DNA of 64,000 bases from Lactobacillus kitasatonis DSM 16761 = JCM 1039 (GCF_000615285.1 NZ_BALU01000006.1:44410-108409), one strand, 5' to 3'; counted from the stretch's first letter, positions 8,610 through 17,938 are shown. The notes: generated by a model not told the origin, from the sequence alone. Program-made: numbers and translations.

Positions 8610-9680
8610 TTACTTGCCAGTACCAGGTGTGCCAGTGCCAGCGGTCTTAGCTGCAGCTACGGCGTTTTGTGACTTTTGCTTCAAAACAAAGAATGGATCA
8701 AGCTTGAACTTGTATTGAACTAAGTGAACATGCTTTACATCAACGTCCTTAGGCATAGTCCAAGCTTCCTTCTTTGCAAAGTCGTCTGGAGTTGGGAAGT
8801 TTGGAGTAGCTGGTGCAAAGTCTGGAGCAATTGACATACCAAGTGGGTGAATACAACCAATACGCTTTTGTACAACTGATTCACGACCACCTTGCTTCAA
8901 TGGTTCGGTAACAACTTCAGTACCGTACATTTGAGTTGAGTAGCGAATAGCACCGGTACCAAACAAGTAAGCTACTGAAGTTGCGTCCTTGCCTGAAGTA
9001 TCAGTTGGAATATCATCATCAACTACAACTTGCTTACCGTTGTAAACATTGATAGCAGTACCGCCGTTTGATGGTTGAATAGTGTCAATTAAGTTTTGAG
9101 ACTTCATCATTGCGTAAGTAGTTGAGTTAACGGCAATTGATGAAAGAATGTTTTCAGGTTGATCACCCATTAATGAAAGTGCAGCAATAAAGCCCTTTGC
9201 TGAAAATTCTGAATCAGTTGGTGATTGTGCAGTTAAATCCAATACCTTTGAGTTAGCAATTTCATCAACTTGGAACATACCCTTCAAAACAGCAAATAAC
9301 ATGTATTGATCATTGGTATTCCAAAAGTTTGAGAAACGTGAAGCAATTTGATCTTGAATAGGTGCGCCTGAAAGCAAGGTAGAAATATCAGTTTGACCAA
9401 AGGCCTTAGTTTGATAGAACTTCATACCCAATTGTGATCCTGAAGTTAAGTTTTCTACGCCAATATCTTGAGTATCAGTCCAATTGTCAGCTTTACCGTC
9501 CAAGTCATTGATATATGGAATGGTGATCTTGGTACCAGGTTGACCTAATTGACCGCCTAGCCAGTCATCATTTTGAATAATACCTGAACTAATTAAGTTG
9601 TTAGTCTTCATTGAGTTGTTACGTACGTAACGGTTGAAGACTTCAGGAATGATCATATCTTTTAAATGTGTTTCAGCCAT
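8610..9680 (-). CDS. Major capsid protein
   Basis: 356 residues, the shell subunit. It follows the scaffold gene, as in nearly all siphophages of lactic acid bacteria. Features include NLISSGIIQNDDWLGG near the N-terminus and the long mixed alpha/beta body of HK97-fold coat proteins. The C-terminus is Ala/Thr/Gly-rich. There is no protease gene beside it, so maturation without a dedicated protease, using a separate scaffold, is likely (inference). Confidence 0.85.
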   Translation of the reverse strand: MAETHLKDMIIPEVFNRYVRNNSMKTNNLISSGIIQNDDWLGGQLGQPGTKITIPYINDLDGKADNWTDTQDIGVENLTSGSQLGMKFYQTKAFGQTDISTLLSGAPIQDQIASRFSNFWNTNDQYMLFAVLKGMFQVDEIANSKVLDLTAQSPTDSEFSAKGFIAALSLMGDQPENILSSIAVNSTTYAMMKSQNLIDTIQPSNGGTAINVYNGKQVVVDDDIPTDTSGKDATSVAYLFGTGAIRYSTQMYGTEVVTEPLKQGGRESVVQKRIGCIHPLGMSIAPDFAPATPNFPTPDDFAKKEAWTMPKDVDVKHVHLVQYKFKLDPFFVLKQKSQNAVAAAKTAGTGTPGTGK

Positions 9681-9692
9681 TTAAAAACTCCT

Positions 9693-10316
9693 CTATTTAT
9701 CAAATAATTGAGACCATCTTTGTGGGTCTTTGCGGTACAAGTCGTTTTGTTCTTGCAAAGTCATTTCAGATGGTTTCTTTTCAACAGTTTCGGAAGTAGC
9801 ATTGCCGGTTGTAACAATTTTCGGAGCTGGCTTTGTTTCTTCCTTTTCTTGGGGTTTGAATCCTTGAGGGAAGTCCTTTTGTGCTTGCGCTACAGCGTCT
9901 TCAACGTGTAAGATATTGCCTTTATCGTCTACACTGATTTGATCAGCGTCTAAGATAGCCATAACAGCTTTATTGTTATAAGCACCGGCTTTAGTCAATG
10001 CTTGCTGAATAGCGAAGTCCTTCTTTTGATCTAAAAGTTGGGCTTTGTATTTCTTGTCACTTTCAGCAATTTCTTTTTGGGCGTTAGCAAACTTAGCTTT
10101 GAGTTCTTCATTGTCTTTAGCTGCAGAACTTAAGTCTTTAATTTGCTTATCTCTATCAGTTACTTGACCTTTTAACGTTTCGACATTGCTATTTAAGCTA
10201 GATAACTTGCTTTCGTAGCCGTCTTTAATACCGTTAACATCTTTGCCATATTGAGCCATGATCGCTGAAATTTGGTCAGCATTAAGGCCTTGTTTTTCAA
10301 GAAATTCTCTTTCCAT
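9693..10316 (-). CDS. Phage scaffolding protein (GP20 minor structural family)
   Basis: 207 residues, with a strongly charged coiled coil from about residue 30 to 115 (KLSSLNSNVETLKGQVTD), then a Pro/Lys/Glu-rich linker and a short helical C-terminus (MTLQEQNDLYRKDPQRW) typical of scaffolds that bind the coat protein. It sits immediately before the capsid gene. Confidence 0.8.
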   Translation of the reverse strand: MEREFLEKQGLNADQISAIMAQYGKDVNGIKDGYESKLSSLNSNVETLKGQVTDRDKQIKDLSSAAKDNEELKAKFANAQKEIAESDKKYKAQLLDQKKDFAIQQALTKAGAYNNKAVMAILDADQISVDDKGNILHVEDAVAQAQKDFPQGFKPQEKEETKPAPKIVTTGNATSETVEKKPSEMTLQEQNDLYRKDPQRWSQLFDK

Positions 10317-10320
10317 TTGT

Positions 10321-10416
10321 TTTCTCCTAACGTGTAATTTACGAGGGACGACCTCGTTCAGAGCATAAAAAATAAGCCTTTTTGATTAACGTGTTCATGC
10401 TAGGGAACACGGTTTA
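10321..10416 (-). other. Intergenic hairpins before scaffold gene
   Basis: Two inverted repeats lie in this 96-bp gap: ACGAGG/CCTCGT (10341-10346 with 10352-10357) and CGTGTTC/GAACACG (10390-10396 with 10405-10411). Neither is followed directly by a T run on the minus strand, so they may be processing or stability elements in the late mRNA rather than a terminator. Confidence 0.4.
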
Positions 10417-10659
10417 TTAATTTTCGTAGTATTTTCTAATTGTTTCCTTCAAAGCTGTAATACGTTCACCAAGTACGGTTGAATAAGAATACATAATTGT
10501 TCTTTGCACTCGTAATAAGCGCTTTTCTTCATATTCAAGACCGCCACGGTGTTCAAATAAGAAATTATCTAAATTAAGCAGCTTAGTATCAACTTCAGCC
10601 TTTTCATTTTTCAAGTCGTCTAATCTAATTTCATCTTGTGTTGGTGGTTTAATTTTCAT
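10417..10659 (-). CDS. Small helical protein of unknown function in head module
   Basis: 80 residues, charged and largely helical (RLDDLKNEKAEVDTKLLNLD, RITALKETIRKYYEN). It overlaps the stop of the minor head protein gene by four bases, so it is co-translated with it. I do not recognise a characterised family. Small helical proteins of this size are common between the minor head and scaffold genes of Lactobacillus phages. Confidence 0.6.
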   Translation of the reverse strand: MKIKPPTQDEIRLDDLKNEKAEVDTKLLNLDNFLFEHRGGLEYEEKRLLRVQRTIMYSYSTVLGERITALKETIRKYYEN

Positions 10660-11813
10660 TTTGCTATCTTCTCTCTTGAATATTGTCTTGCTAGGAAGTC
10701 GTGTTCTTTTACGATTTGACGCAATTTACCCTGATACCCTCTAACACTAGCGGAATACTTAGAAATACCGTCAGAATCGTTTAAACGCTTGGCTAGTTGC
10801 AATTTACGCTTATTCTTACGTACACCACGTTCTAAATATCTTTGTTTCTGCTGAATCTTCATGTTTTCGACCGCTTGTTTTGGGTCAAACTGTTCAGCAT
10901 AGTTATGAGACACTCCTTTGATATAAGGATTAAGAATGTGGGAACAATTTATTCCTTGAGTGCCTGCTGGTGTGCCGTAACCATGATCATAAATGTTTGG
11001 ATAATCATTGTCACAACGTGGATCACTGTGTGGCACAATACAAACTACTTTACCTTGTATCGGAGCGCACGCCGGTCTAGCTGCTGGGTGTGAACTCATT
11101 GTGCATAGAACAGTGTCGTAGTCTTTCATCGACTGAATACGCAAATCGTTGTAAGTTCTGGACGTTGTGGACTGTAACACCATACGTGTGTAGCCCTCTA
11201 AACTCCATTTATGTCCTGCTTTATCAATCAATGAACTACTCATACCCTTGTCACGCCACTGATAAATATTGTCAAACAATGCTTTTTGCGGTGTTTTGCG
11301 TCCTAGTGTCACATCAAGAACAGTTTTGTTGACTATTTCTTGATAAGTCCTAGCAGCGGAATTTTTACCGTAGTTCCTAGTTAATAACGTTTGATTGACG
11401 TAATTATTTACGTCTCTCATCGTTTGTTCAGCATAACTTCGTATAATTACACTTGAATTAGCAGAAATACCTCTAACGGGCTTTTTTAGCGTTTTAGCTA
11501 AGTGTCTATTAAATTGCTTTGTAACAGTTAGCCCGTCTTTTTCGATTAAATCGTATATAGCCTGTTCTGAATAGCCGGAATTTTTGCTAATGAGCTTAAT
11601 TACTTTATCAGTTAGCCCACCAATTTGAGACAACGCTTTTAAACGCCACTCCATTATTTTGGTTGGATCTTTTTCAGCATTCATCAGTTCCGGCCGTGTT
11701 TGCTTAAACGCATCAATAAGAATGTAAAACATTTCTTGCTCGTTATAAGCGTAATAATCAGCTATTTGATCCGCTTTCTGCATCATTTGAGCTTGAGTTA
11801 TCTTCTTGTTCAC
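10656..11813 (-). CDS. Minor capsid protein (Phage_min_cap2 / head morphogenesis)
   Basis: 385 residues. The C-terminal half has the conserved Cys/His/Asp-rich segment of the minor capsid protein 2 family (SSHPAARPACAPIQGKV, PRCDNDYPN, INCSHILNPYIKG). It follows the portal gene, as expected for a few-copy head protein involved in DNA ejection or head assembly. The frame opens with a GTG at 11813 overlapping the portal gene by 56 bp; an ATG pair at about 11783-11786 is an alternative start. Confidence 0.8.
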   Translation of the reverse strand: MNKKITQAQMMQKADQIADYYAYNEQEMFYILIDAFKQTRPELMNAEKDPTKIMEWRLKALSQIGGLTDKVIKLISKNSGYSEQAIYDLIEKDGLTVTKQFNRHLAKTLKKPVRGISANSSVIIRSYAEQTMRDVNNYVNQTLLTRNYGKNSAARTYQEIVNKTVLDVTLGRKTPQKALFDNIYQWRDKGMSSSLIDKAGHKWSLEGYTRMVLQSTTSRTYNDLRIQSMKDYDTVLCTMSSHPAARPACAPIQGKVVCIVPHSDPRCDNDYPNIYDHGYGTPAGTQGINCSHILNPYIKGVSHNYAEQFDPKQAVENMKIQQKQRYLERGVRKNKRKLQLAKRLNDSDGISKYSASVRGYQGKLRQIVKEHDFLARQYSREKIAK

Positions 11814-13389
11814 GGTTTACACCGCCTTCACCTGGAAACATACTCATTTCTTGATCTGGTGGCGTTGGGCTTTGTTCGTCTTGAATTTGCTGTAGCCATT
11901 TCTGTGCTTCATTTTCATCTAAGTCATAATTTCTCATGATGAACTGTATTTTAGGCATTACAGAAGCTTGAACAGCTTGCAAATCTGCAGAGCGTTGAGC
12001 TTCACGGTCAACAAATACACCGTCCGCAAAGTCTGGAGTAATAACTAAGTTGTCTAAGTCACCATTCCAACGTGCTTTACCATCTGACCATAAGTCACCA
12101 TTTTGCAATAATTCAGCAATAGCATAAACAAGCTGATCAATTGTCTTTTCTAGCATTGTTAGGTAACTGGAACGTGTTTGATACGTCTTAGAATTGTTAG
12201 TTACCACTTCGGTTGCCGTCTGAACTCCTGAAGGTGTAACAGTGAACGTACCAGGACTTAACTTCAAATCGTTTTCTAGTTCACGTAAGAAGAAATCCAT
12301 AGCTCCTTCGTACTGTTCATTTCTGATATTGATACTCAAATCTCTAAACGCCGTTGTTGTGTCATCGTTTTTTGCATTCACTGGAACAAAAACAGCATCA
12401 TTAGGATCCCAAAAGTACTGTTGATCTTCAGGAATTGTATGACCATTCATGTTTTGTTGACGACGTACCCAACTTCTAGGAATAGATACACGTCTATAGC
12501 CTGTCTTAACTTCCCATTCAAAGCCATCATGCACCATGTTGATGTCATCAACAGTTGAGAACCAGTTATCACACAAGCCAATACCCAAAGGACTAACAAG
12601 ATTTTTGTTATTAGCGCCTGCATTACGATAAAACGCAAACAGAGGCTTTTCCAAATAGTTGAATGTCGTACTTGGTGAAAGCCCAGCGTATTCATCAATA
12701 TAGTCAAGTGGTACATTCTCACCGACAACGTTTGGATCATTTGACCTATATAGTTCATTAGTGATTGTGTACGGTCTATATTGACGGCCTTTTTCGTCTG
12801 TTGTTAAGTTGCCCCACTGGTGGAACTCTATCAACGTGTAATAAACGGCCGTGTTATTTTCGACTTTTTGTAACTTACGAGAAATAGCAATTTGATCAAC
12901 TTTGGTTGTGTTTGCGTCAAGCGGATATACTTCAGTAGCATTAGCCCACGATAATTTGATCTTATCATTTTCAACGTAAGGCCGAATAGCGCCACTTCCT
13001 AACGCAATCCACGTTTCTAGGTGAGTTTCTTGATCTAAGTAATAGTTATTATCTTTGAAAATTCCATCTAGTAAGTTCTGTAGCTTTGAATCGTTTACCT
13101 TAATGCTGCAACGTTCATTAAACATAAGAGACGCTAACGCTTGACTAGCACTTTTAAGCACGTTCAAAGAGTTAAGGTCTCTTTTTTGCTTACCTGCTGT
13201 AGTCCAATATTCTACTTTAGGCAAATTATCTTGATAATAGCGTTTTGCTTTTCTGATACGGTCGTATTCTTCGGCCGGAACCTTAATTCTAGGATCATCA
13301 GTAATACTGCTTAAACTTTTTTGTTGTACCAAACCTAACTTCGCACCTCCTTTGTACATAAGACGCTTTAACTTTCGCATAAAGCTCAT
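11758..13389 (-). CDS. Portal protein (SPP1 gp6-like)
   Basis: 543 residues, the dodecameric DNA gate at the capsid vertex and docking point of the terminase. Length, position after the large terminase and the segment LSPGTFTVTPSGVQTATEVV are typical of the SPP1 gp6 portal family. The Asp/Glu/Ser-rich C-terminus after about residue 500 looks disordered. The gene for the HNH endonuclease separates it from terL. Confidence 0.88.
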   Translation of the reverse strand: MSFMRKLKRLMYKGGAKLGLVQQKSLSSITDDPRIKVPAEEYDRIRKAKRYYQDNLPKVEYWTTAGKQKRDLNSLNVLKSASQALASLMFNERCSIKVNDSKLQNLLDGIFKDNNYYLDQETHLETWIALGSGAIRPYVENDKIKLSWANATEVYPLDANTTKVDQIAISRKLQKVENNTAVYYTLIEFHQWGNLTTDEKGRQYRPYTITNELYRSNDPNVVGENVPLDYIDEYAGLSPSTTFNYLEKPLFAFYRNAGANNKNLVSPLGIGLCDNWFSTVDDINMVHDGFEWEVKTGYRRVSIPRSWVRRQQNMNGHTIPEDQQYFWDPNDAVFVPVNAKNDDTTTAFRDLSINIRNEQYEGAMDFFLRELENDLKLSPGTFTVTPSGVQTATEVVTNNSKTYQTRSSYLTMLEKTIDQLVYAIAELLQNGDLWSDGKARWNGDLDNLVITPDFADGVFVDREAQRSADLQAVQASVMPKIQFIMRNYDLDENEAQKWLQQIQDEQSPTPPDQEMSMFPGEGGVNREQEDNSSSNDAESGSNS

Positions 13390-13404
13390 TCAATCACCGC
13401 CTTA

Positions 13405-13435
13405 CTAGTAAAATAAAAAGCCACTTTCGTGACTT
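13405..13435 (-). terminator. Rho-independent terminator after HNH gene
   Basis: On the minus strand AAGTCAC-GAAA-GTGGCTT (13418-13435, one G-U pair, GNRA-type loop) is followed by TTTATTTT. It overlaps the 3' end of the HNH gene and lies before portal, so readthrough is needed for late expression. Confidence 0.65.
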
Positions 13436-14216
13436 ATTTATCCAATATTGCTTGCATCATTTCCAGACGGCTATTAATAGCTTCTTCTTTATCAGAAAAC
13501 ACCTTTGTATGGTATTTCTTACTTTGAAAACTAAAAGAACCAATATAATTTCCTGATGGCAATTTCTGAATGCCAATTGTTTTTATCATATGTTTTTTTA
13601 GAGATTCCTTCTGACGACACAATTCAGAATCATATTTATTGGGTCTATATTTATTAGTTTGAAAGCTATTGCCACAGAACTTGCATTTCTTAATCACAGT
13701 ATCTTTTTTGTGAATATTTCTATACCTGGTCCTACATTTTTCTGAACAAAATTTGCTAGATTTCTTAGCTGTTCGGAAACTTTCACCACACACTTTACAT
13801 TTTCTAACATACTTTTTCTTCATATGCTTCGGTCTAATCTTGTTGAGAGCTTCTCGCCCAGCTTCGCTCTTATGCCATTTTGCAGCAGCGTCTCTAGCAT
13901 GTTCATTCAAACTCTTACGCCATTTAGGGAGCATTTTGTCATAATCATGCTCTAAATGAAACATTCTGTGTTCATGAGCTGTAATACATTCAAAATTAGA
14001 TATTTCATTATTAAATTTATTTTCGTCAATATGGTTAATTTCATATCCTTTTGGAATTGGGCCATTGTGTTTTTCCCACACATATCTATGCAGTCTTTTG
14101 CGACCAGCACCAATATTTTTAGTAGATAAATAATATCCAGATTTATCATCTCGCCTAAATTTATAACCATCTATAAAAGCATATTGATAGTCTTTACTAT
14201 AGTGGACTTCGTTCAT
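13434..14216 (-). CDS. HNH homing-type endonuclease with AP2-like DNA-binding end
   Basis: 260 residues from the ATG at 14216, which has GAGG nine bases upstream; a longer frame reaches 14279 but has no such signal. The HNH_3-type core lies at about residues 45-85 (LHRYVWEKHNG, EINHIDENKFNN, HEHRMFHLEHD). Two Cys4 zinc-ribbon-like units follow (CKVCGESF with CSEKC, CKFCGNSF with CRQ), then an AP2-like DNA-binding end (LPSGNYIGSFSFQSKKYHTK). It is inserted between terL and portal, with its own -10 box and its own terminator, which looks like a self-contained mobile cassette. A role in packaging is less likely. Confidence 0.82.
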   Translation of the reverse strand: MNEVHYSKDYQYAFIDGYKFRRDDKSGYYLSTKNIGAGRKRLHRYVWEKHNGPIPKGYEINHIDENKFNNEISNFECITAHEHRMFHLEHDYDKMLPKWRKSLNEHARDAAAKWHKSEAGREALNKIRPKHMKKKYVRKCKVCGESFRTAKKSSKFCSEKCRTRYRNIHKKDTVIKKCKFCGNSFQTNKYRPNKYDSELCRQKESLKKHMIKTIGIQKLPSGNYIGSFSFQSKKYHTKVFSDKEEAINSRLEMMQAILDK

Positions 14217-14235
14217 TTTTAATCGCCTCACTATA

Positions 14236-14241
14236 ATTATA
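14236..14241 (-). promoter_or_regulatory. Possible -10 box for the HNH gene
   Basis: TATAAT on the minus strand 20 bp before the HNH start codon, inside the 3' end region of terL and its spacer. No convincing -35 hexamer is seen at 16-18 bp, so this is tentative. Confidence 0.35.
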
Positions 14242-14271
14242 CTACATTTAAATAGCCTATGATCGTTGATA

Positions 14272-15576
14272 TTATGCACTTAATCCTAATATTTGTTCGT
14301 TATCGAGACATAGGTATTTTAGAGCATCGCAACTGTGGTCGTATTCCTTGATAACTCTAGGCTTGTCACTGTTGACGGTTGCTGGATCCCACTGATACTT
14401 CTTGTGTTCATCTAGCATTGTTTCATTGCCCGGTGTCTTTAGTGCAAACAATCGCCCTTGTGCCAACAAGTCCTGTACACGGTCAATCATTTCAGGTTCA
14501 CCTAATTTACGCACCTTAGACCACTGGACGCTGTACATTTGCCAATATTGGGTATAAATACCACCGTCCGCACTATCAATAGTCATGTTAGTAGGGTATA
14601 AGCCATACTTGTTAGTCATGCTATCAATAAAATCATGAATACGTTCTGCTTGCTCTTGTGCGCTTAGCTTTCTAGCGTACTTAGTTGGATCATAGTAAAA
14701 CGTATCTAAAACATAGGCGTTGTACTTGTTTGTAAAACCTAACGCCACACACGCCGTAGCTGACACCATAAAACCGGTATCTAGTCCATAGAAAATATCA
14801 GTCAAATATTCATCGTCTGGAATACGGTCAACAACTTTGAATAAGTCTATGTTGTAAACGTTGGTGCCAAGCCCAACAGCTTCACCAAGATAGAGCCAAC
14901 GGTAGTAATCAGGATCGTTTTTCTTGTATTGCTCTATCAGTTTTAGTTGCTGCTTTGTAGTGAAGCCTAACTCATCATCTAAATAAGTTGAATGATCAAT
15001 GAAATAATCATCATCTACTTCACGTTGTGTTACCCACTCATTCACCCACGCATAAGGGTTTCTAGGTGGGTTATATGAAATATAAATCTTAACTTGTTTA
15101 GCAAATGAAGGCTTTTGACGTATAAAAGTTGGTACAGATTGATCAAAAACATCAGGGCCTTTTAAGTTACTGAACTCTTCAAACCAAACTGCAATAACAT
15201 TTCCAACAATATTAGACTTCAATTTCATTGGATCATTAGCACCGTAAAAATAAAACGTTGATCCTGTTACTTTGTGTCTAATAATCATAGGACTTACACG
15301 AGTTTGAAATTGATCTGAAACATGTAGCAAGTCAATAGCCCAAAGAATCTGATTGTAAACAGAATCTCTTAAATATTGTTGGTTCTCACGAATACAGATA
15401 ACATTCACGGTCTTACCTTGCTGAATGTATTTCATCATCGTTGTTACAAGTTTGAGACTGATAACAGATGACTTAAAACTACCACGTCCGCCTTTGCATA
15501 CTATGTAAGGCTTGTCAGTAGTCCACATATCATAGAAATGAGGGTTAATCTCCTTGCTTAGTTGAACTGTCTGCAT
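14272..15576 (-). CDS. terL: Terminase large subunit
   Basis: 434 residues, the packaging motor ATPase and nuclease. Walker A is GGRGSFKSS at about residue 29, and Walker B is VIAVWFEEFSNL at about 125-136. The C-terminal RNase H-like nuclease has acidic positions in YGLDTGFM, TIDSADGG and SCDALKYL. The family is PBSX/Terminase_3-like. It overlaps terS by 32 bp. Confidence 0.93.
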   Translation of the reverse strand: MQTVQLSKEINPHFYDMWTTDKPYIVCKGGRGSFKSSVISLKLVTTMMKYIQQGKTVNVICIRENQQYLRDSVYNQILWAIDLLHVSDQFQTRVSPMIIRHKVTGSTFYFYGANDPMKLKSNIVGNVIAVWFEEFSNLKGPDVFDQSVPTFIRQKPSFAKQVKIYISYNPPRNPYAWVNEWVTQREVDDDYFIDHSTYLDDELGFTTKQQLKLIEQYKKNDPDYYRWLYLGEAVGLGTNVYNIDLFKVVDRIPDDEYLTDIFYGLDTGFMVSATACVALGFTNKYNAYVLDTFYYDPTKYARKLSAQEQAERIHDFIDSMTNKYGLYPTNMTIDSADGGIYTQYWQMYSVQWSKVRKLGEPEMIDRVQDLLAQGRLFALKTPGNETMLDEHKKYQWDPATVNSDKPRVIKEYDHSCDALKYLCLDNEQILGLSA

Positions 15577-16222
15577 TTTTGTCTCTCAACTCTTTCAACT
15601 TAGAAATATCATCAACAACAACGGTCGCATTATCTGGATTGTCAGCTTCCTCAAGTGCTTTGAGTTGCTTTTCACTGATATTAGCTTCAGCAATAGCTTT
15701 ACGTGCTTGTGCTTCGTTAAGCTTCTTAAACGTTTGATCACGGTACTTGTCGGGCTCTCTATTTTTAAGCCAAAAGATCATAGATGATACATTAGGATCA
15801 ACTTCAGTAACTACTTGACGTTGTGCTATACGTTCGTAAACGTCCACATTTTCAGCGGTAGCAATCAATATTTCATTCTTAGTTGCCTCCGGGTGGTCAA
15901 GTTTGTACATATTCATGAACTTAGTTCTTTCAGCTTTCAGAACCATTTCATCTTTTTTGACCATTGCATAAGTAGTTGTCTTCAAAGTATGCTTTTTCAT
16001 CGTTGAAATTAAATTTTCTTCAATTTCAGCGTCAACAACTTCTTTGCCTTTTTTTAGGGCGTCACTTATGTCACTATATGTCTTTACCCATCTTTGAAAT
16101 GTTTGACGTTTAACGCCTATTTTCTTGGCAATCTGTTCATTTGTGAGGCCATCACGAGCCCAACTTCTTAATTTAGTTAGATTATCAGGCTCTAGCCATT
16201 TCTTATATTCAGCATGAGCCAT
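15545..16222 (-). CDS. terS: Terminase small subunit
   Basis: 225 residues, recognising the packaging site. An N-terminal helix-turn-helix (TNEQIAKKIGVKRQTFQRWV, about residues 25-45) is followed by a long helical oligomerisation region. Position directly before terL supports the call. The AAGGAGTGATTAG start region resembles those of the small arginine-rich genes upstream. Confidence 0.87.
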   Translation of the reverse strand: MAHAEYKKWLEPDNLTKLRSWARDGLTNEQIAKKIGVKRQTFQRWVKTYSDISDALKKGKEVVDAEIEENLISTMKKHTLKTTTYAMVKKDEMVLKAERTKFMNMYKLDHPEATKNEILIATAENVDVYERIAQRQVVTEVDPNVSSMIFWLKNREPDKYRDQTFKKLNEAQARKAIAEANISEKQLKALEEADNPDNATVVVDDISKLKELRDKNADSSTKQGD

Positions 16223-16236
16223 CTAATCACTCCTTT

Positions 16237-16518
16237 TTATCCGCCACTCGAACCGAAAGACCCACGTTTCATCTTTGCATTTCTAAAACGCAACAAAGTA
16301 TATCTAGTAGCTGTAGCATGTCGTCTAGCGTATTTCAATGAACGCATTAATTGACCACCGTTGGCTCTTAATGATTGACCGCCAGTAACACGATTTGCCA
16401 TTCTAGTAACTCTACGTGTACCTTGTCCGGTTGTTTGCAATCTGCGTGGTACAACTCTGTGACTATTTCTGTAACTAGTAGTACGACTAGCACTGAATAA
16501 ATCTAATTGTCTCGCCAT
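16237..16518 (-). CDS. Small arginine-rich protein with C-terminal GG tail (copy 1)
   Basis: 93 residues, very rich in Arg, no membrane segment. It ends GSFGSSGG. It is one of five neighbouring small basic proteins that share a Gly/Ser/Thr tail but little else by eye. I do not recognise a family. A basic, low-complexity protein could bind DNA or RNA or be packaged with the genome (inference). Confidence 0.65.
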   Translation of the reverse strand: MARQLDLFSASRTTSYRNSHRVVPRRLQTTGQGTRRVTRMANRVTGGQSLRANGGQLMRSLKYARRHATATRYTLLRFRNAKMKRGSFGSSGG

Positions 16519-16532
16519 AAAATCACTTCTTT

Positions 16533-16871
16533 CTATCCACCACTATGACCGGTTGACGGTTTCAGAAACTTAGGATCACGAATAGCGATTGCATCACGTC
16601 CTCTTAATCCTGCTAATGTATAGTGACCTCGATTGGCTCTTCTTACTCTTTGAAGTGCAGCAATACCACGTTGACCTCTAACGGAACTAAACTGTAATTT
16701 TCCACGACGCAACTCGCCCCTGGATAAACTTAAACTATTAGTACCTGATCTATGTGTATTTCTATGTAATCCGACTGTAGCTGTAGATCCTGATCTATTT
16801 CTACTAAAAGTGTTCATACTACCTGAAACAATAGTATTTTCACCAGTCATAAATTGCCGTCGTCTAGCCAT
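16533..16871 (-). CDS. Small arginine-rich protein with C-terminal STGHSGG tail (copy 2)
   Basis: 112 residues, Arg/Ser/Gly-rich, starting MARRRQFM and ending PSTGHSGG. The tail differs in one residue from that of copy 3. The short spacer and start context (RRGTGAT then ATGGC) are repeated at the adjoining genes, as if the unit had duplicated and the middle then diverged. Function unknown. Confidence 0.65.
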   Translation of the reverse strand: MARRRQFMTGENTIVSGSMNTFSRNRSGSTATVGLHRNTHRSGTNSLSLSRGELRRGKLQFSSVRGQRGIAALQRVRRANRGHYTLAGLRGRDAIAIRDPKFLKPSTGHSGG

Positions 16872-16886
16872 TTGATCACCTCTTTG

Positions 16887-17231
16887 TTATCCGCCATTGT
16901 GTCCGGTTGAAGCTCTTTTTACAAAAAACTTACGTCCCGAAAATCCTCTAGTGCCACGTTTATCAAATACTGCATGAAAACTGCCACCATTATCACGTTC
17001 AATGTGCAATCTATTTGACGTTTTAGCATTTCTCATATAAGTCGTTCGTTCTTTAAATTGTGAGTTTCTACTAAGAAATAGATGATTATTAGGATTGCTA
17101 TGAACTCTTTTGTCTTTACCTACATACATCAAAGGTCTTACAACTTCATTGCCAAGCCAACCGGATCTAGCACGTCTAACACTATTGCCCGGCCGTAAAT
17201 TCAACATATGTGGCTCTATTCTTCTAGCCAT
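16887..17231 (-). CDS. Small arginine-rich protein with C-terminal STGHNGG tail (copy 3)
   Basis: 114 residues, starting MARRIEPHM and ending ASTGHNGG. Arg and Asn are frequent, and the middle contains several aromatic-basic pairs (LHIERDNGGSFHAVFDKRG). It lies directly downstream of the ParB-like gene in the same direction with an AGGTGATTAG start context. Function unknown. Confidence 0.65.
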   Translation of the reverse strand: MARRIEPHMLNLRPGNSVRRARSGWLGNEVVRPLMYVGKDKRVHSNPNNHLFLSRNSQFKERTTYMRNAKTSNRLHIERDNGGSFHAVFDKRGTRGFSGRKFFVKRASTGHNGG

Positions 17232-17239
17232 CTAATCAC

Positions 17240-17938
17240 CTACTTTTCAAAATATCGTTTCAATTGATCAAATGTAATGAACTCTTCATTAGCTGGAATA
17301 TTGGCTTTCTTGTAAAACTCTTCTTTAGTTTGGTTATCAGGAAACACAACTTTTGTATAAAAATTAATAATCGTATCGTCCTGGTCTTTGTGTCTGAAGT
17401 CAGCTTTTTTCTTGTTAAATTCAGCAAGCCCAGCCATCTTGTCTTTTTCGTCTTCTACTTCATCATCGTATGGAGTTTCTTTTTTACTTGGCTTGTCGTC
17501 TTCAATGAATTGGCCATCAAAATCAACGTCACCATCGTATAAGAAATCAATATCTGCTTTATTGAATCCCATATCTTCAAAACTAACGTCTTTTGCTAAA
17601 TCGGCTAACTCGTTTAAGTCCCAGTCACCTTGCATTGAAGGGTTATTCAATTGAACGTTTAACTTTTTCTCTGTTTTCAGATCACAATCAATTATCGCCA
17701 CCGGAACGTCATAATCTTTTTTGCGGTAAATCTTATCCGCTGCAGTTAATCTTTGATGACCGCCAACTAATGTCCCGGTTCGTTTATTCCAAACTAACGG
17801 CTCTATCAGTCCATTTTCTTTGATAGCCTTGATTAATTTCTTTTGGTTGCTTTCATCAATGATACGAGGATTATAGTCAGCAAATTTAATTTGACTTCTT
17901 TTCACTGTTCCAAACTTAAAATGCTGTAATTCTTTCAT
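17240..17938 (-). CDS. ParB-like nuclease-domain protein
   Basis: 232 residues. The N-terminal 100 residues show the ParB/Srx fold core: IKFADYNPRII, LIKAIKENGLIEPLVW, and the signature LVGGHQRLTAADK. The C-terminal half is acidic. Phage and plasmid ParB-like proteins of this kind are often next to PP-loop (PAPS reductase-like) genes, as in the IbrA/IbrB pair; here the PP-loop gene is 0.9 kb upstream in the same operon. A role in DNA or protein modification is possible but not shown. Confidence 0.83.
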   Translation of the reverse strand: MKELQHFKFGTVKRSQIKFADYNPRIIDESNQKKLIKAIKENGLIEPLVWNKRTGTLVGGHQRLTAADKIYRKKDYDVPVAIIDCDLKTEKKLNVQLNNPSMQGDWDLNELADLAKDVSFEDMGFNKADIDFLYDGDVDFDGQFIEDDKPSKKETPYDDEVEDEKDKMAGLAEFNKKKADFRHKDQDDTIINFYTKVVFPDNQTKEEFYKKANIPANEEFITFDQLKRYFEK

